Positions 51,335 through 56,136 of a stretch of DNA of 56,136 bases are shown here, in pieces (within the stretch, counting starts at the first letter, position 1; each line of letters begins with the position of its first letter). The notes below the pieces were generated by a model, which was not told the DNA's origin, did no database searches, and was given only the letters and a program-made list of their open reading frames with translations. The translations under genes and the position numbers were made by a program. Source of the stretch: Bacteroidaceae bacterium (GTDB lineage Bacteria; Bacteroidota; Bacteroidia; Bacteroidales; Bacteroidaceae); NCBI GenBank assembly GCA_017471185.1, contig JAFUVZ010000059.1, positions 1 through 56,136 on the forward strand. Reading direction: 5' to 3'.

Positions 51335-53614
51335 ATGAAAAAGACAGAAAAAACAAACAGACGCTTCATGCCGGCGCTCATGCTGGCACTGGCAGGCATG
51401 ATGCCGCTCGCGTCATGCTCGGATGACGCTTTCGAGAAAGCGGCGGGTAACGTGACTAAGGATGACGGCAGGTCCATCCTCGTGGAGGTGGACAGCGAGA
51501 CGCCGGACGCGGACACCAGGACGCAGTACAACCTGGCGGCATGGCACACCGAGTTCGCCTCGGGCGACGAGATAGGAGTGTTCGCCTACAACGGAACAGA
51601 CCCGGTGGCATCCAATATAAAGTTCACATACGACGGTACACGATGGAACGGAGAAGTGACGATACCATACAACGAGAACTATACATATTTCGCTTACTAT
51701 CCGTATGCAGGTGAAAGGAACAACCCGCCCTACACGGTAGGTACGTCAGGCACCGTGGACTCGCGCTTCTCAAGCTTCATCAGCGACTCCAACAACAAGT
51801 TCCACTATGCTGACCAGTCCACGGCGGCGAACTTCGCCAAGTCGGACTATATGCACGCACAGGGTACGGACGCAGGCTTACGCACCATCACCTTCACCAT
51901 GCAGCACAAGAAAGCGCTGGCGGTGATAGGACAGACCGTCAACAAATGGTATGACACCACAGATCCGATGACACCGCATGACACCTACGTCACCTTTTCG
52001 GATAACATACCCTATACTTCAGGGGACAACAGGTATTTCCTGTGCAAGAACAACGTGGTCACGACTGTCGGCGGCACAAGTTTCACGGGACAGGGAGGCA
52101 AGTACGTCATCAAGGACGCTTCGGTGCTTACAGGCACACCCAGCTTCACCTATTCGGTATCGACGGACGGAGGAAACACATGGGGATACTTTTCCTCAAA
52201 TAGACCGTCCTGGCTGACCGTGACGGGAGACGTGGCAAGCGGTGAGCCTACTGACTTCAATGTTACAATGACAAACAGTAAGACAACAGAACTCTCACTG
52301 GGTCCCGTTACTTTCAGGAACGTACCGAACGATGATATCCTCAAGGCTGCCTCCGCAGTCTCTAATGTGGATCTGTCAATGATGAAAAACGACGGCACGT
52401 CAAGGGGCTCACGCACCACAGCCAACTGCTATCTGGTACACGCGCCCGGCACGTACAGGCTGCCGCTGGTCTATGGCAACGCCATCAGGAACGGTGACGA
52501 GAGCTCTAGCTCATCGTTCTATACCACACAGACGAGCAACACCCTGCAGCGACTGGTCAACCATCTGGACCAGGGCATCACAGCGCCATGGATCAAGGAC
52601 AACGGCATAACCGTCGATGGCGGCAGGCTCATCTGGGAAGACGTAAAGGGCATGATAAAGAATGTCGCTGTCAGCGGTGACTACCTCACCTTCGAGGTTA
52701 ATGCTGACAAAATAGCAGAGGGTAACGCCGTCATTGCAGCCACGGCATCAGGCACGACCGTCTGGTCATGGCATATATGGGTCACAGCCGAGACACTTAC
52801 CTATACGACATCCGTACCGGTTGACGGCAGGGCGAACCCATACATCGTCACTCCCGTCAACGTGGGACAGATCAACGGCACATGCGAGACAGGTACAATA
52901 TATGCAGGCAGCCAGTGCAAGGTAAGGGCCACCGGTACGGGAGGAACAGTGGAATTCCTTGTCGTGCAGCCCGACTATCTGCACAGCAATACATATTACA
53001 ACCCTTCCCCTTATTACCAGTGGGGCAGGAAAGATCCGATGTTCTCTCCTATAGGAGCGTATGACGCAGGCGGCAACGCGCTGACATACAGCACAAGTGA
53101 CGCAACCTCATATGTCAGCTCTACAGACACGACCATAGGCAGCACGATTCAGAACCCACGCATATGGTATTACAACTCGTCTAGCACCGGGCCTTACGGC
53201 AACGGTACCAATGCGAAGAAATACAATTACTGGGACATGAATAACACATCGGCAGATGATAATGACCTTACCCCTACCGTAAAGACAGTTTATGATCCAT
53301 GCCCACCGGGCTTGTGTATCCCGACTGGTGGGCTATACGTATATATAAAAAGAAATTATTCGTCATACTTCCCGTGGGACACTAACAGACGTACATGGAC
53401 GAAGAACATACCAAACATCACATTCCCCGCGGCGGGCTATCGTGACTACATTAACGGTAGTCTCAAATATGCCGGTGACTACGGCAACTATTGGTCGGTG
53501 TCGCCCGTCAATAGTACGAACGGCCGCGCGCTGGGCTTCACTTCAAGTAACGCCAGCTGGGTCTACGACTACCACTCTAGCGGTTACCCCGTCCGCGCGG
53601 TGCTCGAAGAATAA
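51335..53614 (+). CDS. large fimbrillin-like lipoprotein with FISUMP/C-type-lectin-like C-terminus
   Basis: 759 residues, lipobox MPLASC (Cys 28). The first part (EVDSETPDADTRTQYNLAAWHTEFASGDEIGVFAYNG, GEVTIPYNENYTYFAYYPYAG) is a fimbrillin-like N-domain; a BACON-like module follows near residue 275 (RPSWLTVTGDVASGEPTDFNVTMTNS). The final 130 residues (YDPCPPGLCIPTGG, WTKNIPNITFPAAGYRDYINGSLKYAG, GNYWSVSPVNSTNGRALGFTS, SGYPVRAVLEE) are of the FISUMP/CLec type used by diversified pilus-tip adhesins. It probably forms the pilus tip. A GC-rich hairpin lies 22 bases past the stop codon. Confidence 0.82.
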   Translation: MKKTEKTNRRFMPALMLALAGMMPLASCSDDAFEKAAGNVTKDDGRSILVEVDSETPDADTRTQYNLAAWHTEFASGDEIGVFAYNGTDPVASNIKFTYDGTRWNGEVTIPYNENYTYFAYYPYAGERNNPPYTVGTSGTVDSRFSSFISDSNNKFHYADQSTAANFAKSDYMHAQGTDAGLRTITFTMQHKKALAVIGQTVNKWYDTTDPMTPHDTYVTFSDNIPYTSGDNRYFLCKNNVVTTVGGTSFTGQGGKYVIKDASVLTGTPSFTYSVSTDGGNTWGYFSSNRPSWLTVTGDVASGEPTDFNVTMTNSKTTELSLGPVTFRNVPNDDILKAASAVSNVDLSMMKNDGTSRGSRTTANCYLVHAPGTYRLPLVYGNAIRNGDESSSSSFYTTQTSNTLQRLVNHLDQGITAPWIKDNGITVDGGRLIWEDVKGMIKNVAVSGDYLTFEVNADKIAEGNAVIAATASGTTVWSWHIWVTAETLTYTTSVPVDGRANPYIVTPVNVGQINGTCETGTIYAGSQCKVRATGTGGTVEFLVVQPDYLHSNTYYNPSPYYQWGRKDPMFSPIGAYDAGGNALTYSTSDATSYVSSTDTTIGSTIQNPRIWYYNSSSTGPYGNGTNAKKYNYWDMNNTSADDNDLTPTVKTVYDPCPPGLCIPTGGLYVYIKRNYSSYFPWDTNRRTWTKNIPNITFPAAGYRDYINGSLKYAGDYGNYWSVSPVNSTNGRALGFTSSNASWVYDYHSSGYPVRAVLEE

Positions 53615-53635
53615 TCATTATTCACCCGTTAATAC

Positions 53636-53662
53636 GGCGGCGGGCCTTAAAAGCCCGTCGCC
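53636..53662. terminator. GC-rich hairpin after the tip gene
   Basis: 10-bp stem GGCGGCGGGC / GCCCGTCGCC with a CTTAAAA loop and no strong T-tract. It may terminate the pilus transcript; its position just past the putative variable region also resembles target hairpins of diversity-generating retroelements. Confidence 0.55.
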
Positions 53663-53683
53663 TATAATAAACTGACACAGTAT

Positions 53684-54004
53684 ATGACAATCAGGGAAAG
53701 ACTTGCCATGGAAGAGGGAAACACCGGCAGGATGTACATTCATCTTGACGGAGGGCTGTTCCATAAGCTCTACGAAAGGTCTGCCTTCGCTTTCTGCACA
53801 AGGATCAAAAGTTTCAAGGTGAACGTCAAGACCATACAAGGTCTTGACGCTCCTTTTGTATCAATCGGTGTGCCGGTCAACAGGAAGGAAGAATACAGAC
53901 AAGGAGATGTCAAGGGAAAGACAAGGTGGTTGAACAAATATATTCTCAAGAGAGAGGAAGCCTTGGGGATTCCAGCCGTAATGAACACAGGAACCGTCTG
54001 TTGA
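53684..54004 (+). CDS. small protein resembling MutS domain I
   Basis: 106 residues. NTGRMYIHLDGGLFHKLYERSAFAFCTRI-KSFKVNVKTIQGLDAPFVSIGVPVNRKEEY parallels the start of MutS mismatch-recognition domain I (the FFRxGDFYELFxxDA...PMAGIPxHxxxxY pattern). Stand-alone MutS-like proteins of this size are associated with some diversity-generating retroelements, but no reverse transcriptase is in the window. Function unknown; assignment tentative. Confidence 0.5.
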   Translation: MTIRERLAMEEGNTGRMYIHLDGGLFHKLYERSAFAFCTRIKSFKVNVKTIQGLDAPFVSIGVPVNRKEEYRQGDVKGKTRWLNKYILKREEALGIPAVMNTGTVC

Positions 54005-54023
54005 ATAATAAAATCACTTGCGG

Positions 54024-54057
54024 CCTTGCAAAACCAACGGTCAATGTGTATCTTTGC
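54024..54057 (+). promoter_or_regulatory. promoter of the conserved hypothetical gene
   Basis: -33-like CTTG and -7 TATCTTTGC (54049-54057) with 20-base spacing, 25 bases before the ATG at 54082. This is outside the pilus transcript. Confidence 0.6.
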
Positions 54058-54081
54058 AGAGACAATAAAAAAAACGATAAT

Positions 54082-54687
54082 ATGACGATAGACAGATCTT
54101 CCCGGAAAGAACATGATGACACCATCTCACTGATGGAGAACTTCCTCTCTCCTGAACAGCCCAAGCTGGGCATCTTCTGGTATGACTACAGGAAGGAACA
54201 GCTTTTCGGCGTAGAAAAGAGAGAAATCAGCGAAGATGACATGAAGGGAGTACACACCCTGGAGAAGCTACACCGCACATTCTGGCAGAAATGGCACCAC
54301 AGGGCCGTCGCGAAAAACGACATCAGCTCAATCTATTACCAGCAGCACAACTATACATTGATTCCGAGAGGGAGGATATTCGTCATAGACGGTGAAATCT
54401 CTGTAAGGGTCGGGGAATGGATAACGGAAGGCATAAACGGCGTGAAAATCAACCTTGAAAAGTTCCACGACCTGATTTGCGACGAGTTTGACCTGCCGGA
54501 GGACGTGAGGTTCGTCATTGACGAACACTGGAACCTGGGGCACGGATGGTCTGAAAGGGATAACCTAATTGACAGGAAAGCGAAGTCCCTCGACATGCTG
54601 GCGCCGGACATAAGCGCAAGGGAAAGCCGGGAACAGACTGAGACTGAAGCCGCACCGCAGAAAAGGAAAAACGGAAGGAAACTGTAA
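54082..54687 (+). CDS. conserved hypothetical protein
   Basis: 201 residues, no signal peptide. KLGIFWYDYRKEQLFGVEKREI, KLHRTFWQKWHH, YTLIPRGRIFVIDGEISVRVGEWI, LICDEFDLPEDVRFVIDEHWNLGHGWSE is a pattern I associate with small Bacteroidales accessory proteins, but with no named function. The C-terminal tail is charged. A longer in-frame ATG at 53926 overlaps the MutS-like gene and was rejected. Confidence 0.7.
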   Translation: MTIDRSSRKEHDDTISLMENFLSPEQPKLGIFWYDYRKEQLFGVEKREISEDDMKGVHTLEKLHRTFWQKWHHRAVAKNDISSIYYQQHNYTLIPRGRIFVIDGEISVRVGEWITEGINGVKINLEKFHDLICDEFDLPEDVRFVIDEHWNLGHGWSERDNLIDRKAKSLDMLAPDISARESREQTETEAAPQKRKNGRKL

Positions 54688-54709
54688 ACTCTGGGAGGAT
54701 GTTCGGATT

Positions 54710-54769
54710 ATGATAACAGTAAGCGCAAGAGAGTTCCGCATGAACCAGGGCAAGTTCCTGAATGCCTGT
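54710..54769 (+). pseudogene. truncated Phd/YefM-type antitoxin start
   Basis: About 20 codons, MITVSAREFRMNQGKFLNAC, match the opening of Phd-type antitoxins (V-AREF--NQGK). The homology then stops and the frame runs into the reverse of the AbiEii-type gene, ending at 54835. No partner toxin follows. It looks like an antitoxin gene cut by a rearrangement at about 54768-54780. Confidence 0.55.
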
Positions 54770-54780
54770 TTATATGACCT

Positions 54781-55455
54781 CTATATCTTCAACCCCCTCC
54801 TTCTCACATTTGACAGGATAGGGAAGTCCTTGTAGATTTTATCAGGATGCCTGGCCATGTCATTCAGCCTTTTCTGGATGAGCTTCCAGTCATACTTTCC
54901 GGAAATAAGGTTGACAGGCTCGCCCTGAATGACGTCATCATAATACAGAAGGGCCTTCATGACAGCCATTGTGCTTGCACCCTGATATTTCCTGGCATAA
55001 TCGGCAAGCATATCGTTAAGGGAAAACTTTGTAGAGAAGAAGGAGACATCCACAAAATCCTTTTCCCTGTCGCCTGAATCCGTGATTGCGGAAAGCTTCA
55101 TCGCCAGAATGTCCGGAATGCCACTGACCCTGATACCGTCCTCGATGGTAACAGGGGATATGTCCGGGTAATCATATCTGATACAATCGATAAATACCCC
55201 GTCAATCTCACCTTTCAAGGCCTGGGATTCGGAAAACCTTTCCTTAAAGCCATACTCGCCTGCCAGATGCCGCCTCAATCCGCCAACATCAAATTCCCTT
55301 TTGGAGAACAGGTCGAGGTCAATGCTCTTCCTGTGTCCTAAATACAGGGACAGGGCTGTGCCGCCAACCAGGTTGAACCCATCCAGCATGGGGTCCTGCA
55401 TCAGCGATTTCAGAATCCTATACGTTCCCGTCTCAATGACTTCCTTCTGTAACAT
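54781..55455 (-). CDS. AbiEii-type nucleotidyltransferase toxin
   Basis: 224 residues. NLVGGTALSLYLGHRKSIDLDLFS is the AbiEii nucleotidyltransferase motif (GGTALSL...RxSxDLDLF). These toxins transfer nucleotides and are neutralised by a partner antitoxin. The gene overlaps the next minus-strand gene by 46 bases, typical of a coupled pair. Confidence 0.87.
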   Translation of the reverse strand: MLQKEVIETGTYRILKSLMQDPMLDGFNLVGGTALSLYLGHRKSIDLDLFSKREFDVGGLRRHLAGEYGFKERFSESQALKGEIDGVFIDCIRYDYPDISPVTIEDGIRVSGIPDILAMKLSAITDSGDREKDFVDVSFFSTKFSLNDMLADYARKYQGASTMAVMKALLYYDDVIQGEPVNLISGKYDWKLIQKRLNDMARHPDKIYKDFPILSNVRRRGLKI

Positions 55456-55733
55456 TCCATTTCTTCCTTTTTCAGATTAAACAAAAAACAAGCCCAGTTC
55501 AGGTCTTTGCCCGACAGACTGGGTATCCTCCGCACAATCTCCGCCGTCTTCTCAAAGCCACCGTACATCTGCAGGAGGGCGTAATAGTCATTTGCCTCAC
55601 CGTACTGTATCACACGCTGAGCGACACGGGGAGCCATGACATTCCAATCCCACTCGGGAGAAGTGGTATCATAGTCCCACAAAATGACAGGGGACACGGA
55701 CTGCCGGGGATATGTCTTGTAATCGTCAAACAT
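55410..55733 (-). CDS. DUF6922-like partner of the AbiEii-type toxin
   Basis: 107 residues. SPVILWDYDTTSPEWDWNVMAPRVAQRVIQYGEANDYYALLQMYGG fits the small helical proteins that precede AbiEii-like genes in Bacteroidota and probably acts as the antitoxin or its regulator. It starts 16 bases after a -7 box and overlaps the toxin gene. Confidence 0.75.
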   Translation of the reverse strand: MFDDYKTYPRQSVSPVILWDYDTTSPEWDWNVMAPRVAQRVIQYGEANDYYALLQMYGGFEKTAEIVRRIPSLSGKDLNWACFLFNLKKEEMECYRRKSLRRERIGF

Positions 55734-55748
55734 AACACTGCTCTTTTT

Positions 55749-55757
55749 GCAAAGTTA
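55749..55757 (-). promoter_or_regulatory. -7 element of the AbiEii-type pair
   Basis: TAACTTTGC on the minus strand, 16 bases before the start codon at 55733. Confidence 0.65.
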
Positions 55758-56136
55758 CACTTTTTCCCGCAATCAGCCAAACAATGGCGGGAAATTGTAT
55801 ATCCATGGCAGGAAAGGAAGTCTCTTCCTTTCCCTATCGTTCCATCCTGTCTTCGCCGGTTTTCCGAAAGCGGAGAGGGAACATCCTACCATCACTTTTT
55901 CCCGACAGGAGGCTTACCCCCACTCCGCTCCAGGCATCAGCTTCCCCGTGGCAAAGGTATTGCGCTGCATGTCTTTGTCAAGGCCGGGGCGGCAAGCCGT
56001 CATTTCCGGAAATCTCCACGCCTTACGGGTAGTATTTCCCTCATGAGCCTTGACAAAGACACTCCACTGACCATGATTATGCCACAGGAAGCTGAAGCCA
56101 GCGGGCTCAGGTAAGCTCCAATCCTGTCGGAAATTG
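55758..56136. other. 379-base non-coding stretch at the window end
   Basis: Spurious frames only. It contains a 14-bp inverted repeat GTCTTTGTCAAGGC / GCCTTGACAAAGAC (55971-55984 with 56047-56060) around a 62-base GC-rich core. No template repeat resembling the tip gene's C-terminal region and no RNA gene was recognised. Confidence 0.4.

Larger units (their letters stand above)
36820..56136. mobile_element. plasmid-derived integrated element (truncated by window end)
   Basis: The element begins at the 3' end of tRNA-Ser and continues past the window. It holds iterons and a RepB-type initiator, a serine recombinase, DUF4134 and DUF4133 conjugation-type proteins, a GldKLMN homologue set, type V pilus genes and an AbiEii-type pair. 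Base and codon use differ from the chromosome: AT-rich up to about 40.4 kb, then GC-rich with many ATA and AGG codons to 48.7 kb. No integrase of the tyrosine type and no second tRNA-derived repeat is visible, so the far boundary is unknown. It could also be a plasmid joined to the chromosome by assembly. Confidence 0.65.

Noticed and set aside
55747-56046. 99-codon frame on the plus strand
   Set aside because: No start context, no domain, and peptide composition typical of non-coding GC-rich DNA; a second frame of similar length overlaps it.
53684-56136. Template repeat for the tip gene inside the window
   Set aside because: I looked on both strands downstream of the tip gene for an A-rich near-copy of its C-terminal region and found none.
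36820-56136. CRISPR array or cas genes
   Set aside because: The only regular repeats are the four iterons, which have no unique spacers of constant length, and no Cas protein was seen.

Overview
The window comes from a Bacteroidota chromosome, most likely order Bacteroidales and probably a Prevotella-like lineage (inference). Three things point there: promoters of the Bacteroides type (-7 TAnnTTTG, -33 TTTG), family-restricted genes (DUF4837, LptE-like lipoprotein, CarboxypepD-reg TonB receptor, DUF4134/DUF4133, GldKLMN, fimbrillins), and A-rich rather than Shine-Dalgarno leaders.

1-36.7 kb looks like ordinary chromosome. The first 20 kb is nearly all on the minus strand: a PqqD-like protein, two tandem MFS transporters, the run pdxA / sigma-54 activator / lptE-like / TPR protein / secG, a DUF4837 lipoprotein, rlmN, an ECF-sigma operon (sigma factor, an inner-membrane-anchored beta-barrel protein, three small lipoproteins), a large TonB receptor and ettA. 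Then follow a Na+/solute symporter, a Lys/Thr-rich small protein, a Tat-exported Gfo/Idh/MocA oxidoreductase, and a redox/stress island: Crp/Fnr regulator, two VOC proteins, two nitroreductases, an HxlR regulator, a PNPOx-like protein, a decayed PHP gene, and a secreted protein followed by an outer-membrane receptor. TTGAT-N4-ATCAA-type boxes at one fixed distance from the -7 element precede the Crp/Fnr gene, the secreted protein and the receptor, suggesting a small local regulon. A glycosyltransferase, a LolE-like permease, an aminotransferase, a LysM/glucosaminidase and cytidine deaminase complete the chromosomal part, which ends at tRNA-Ser(GCT).

From 36.8 kb to the window end the content changes to a mobile, plasmid-derived element: hairpins and four identical iterons before a RepB-type initiator, a serine recombinase, DUF4134 (VirB2/TraE-like) and DUF4133 (VirB3/TraF-like) proteins without the rest of a conjugation apparatus, then a long co-directional array. 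That array carries homologues of the type IX secretion/gliding core GldK, GldL, GldM and GldN followed directly by type V pilus genes: a DUF3575 barrel protein, a DUF5119-like lipoprotein and three fimbrillin-type lipoproteins, the last a large protein ending in a FISUMP/C-type-lectin-like domain that resembles diversified pilus-tip proteins. A small MutS-I-like protein, a conserved hypothetical protein, a truncated Phd antitoxin and an AbiEii-type toxin/antitoxin pair follow. The most striking candidate system is this mobile cassette, which joins a GldLM proton motor and a barrel-fused GldK to a pilus with a possibly hypervariable tip. SprA, PorV, PorU and a reverse transcriptase are not in the window.

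A second theme is a degenerate 7-bp tandem repeat family found mostly in the first 15 kb, which runs into several reading frames and adds period-7 peptide segments. All assignments rest on reading the sequence; no database search was run.
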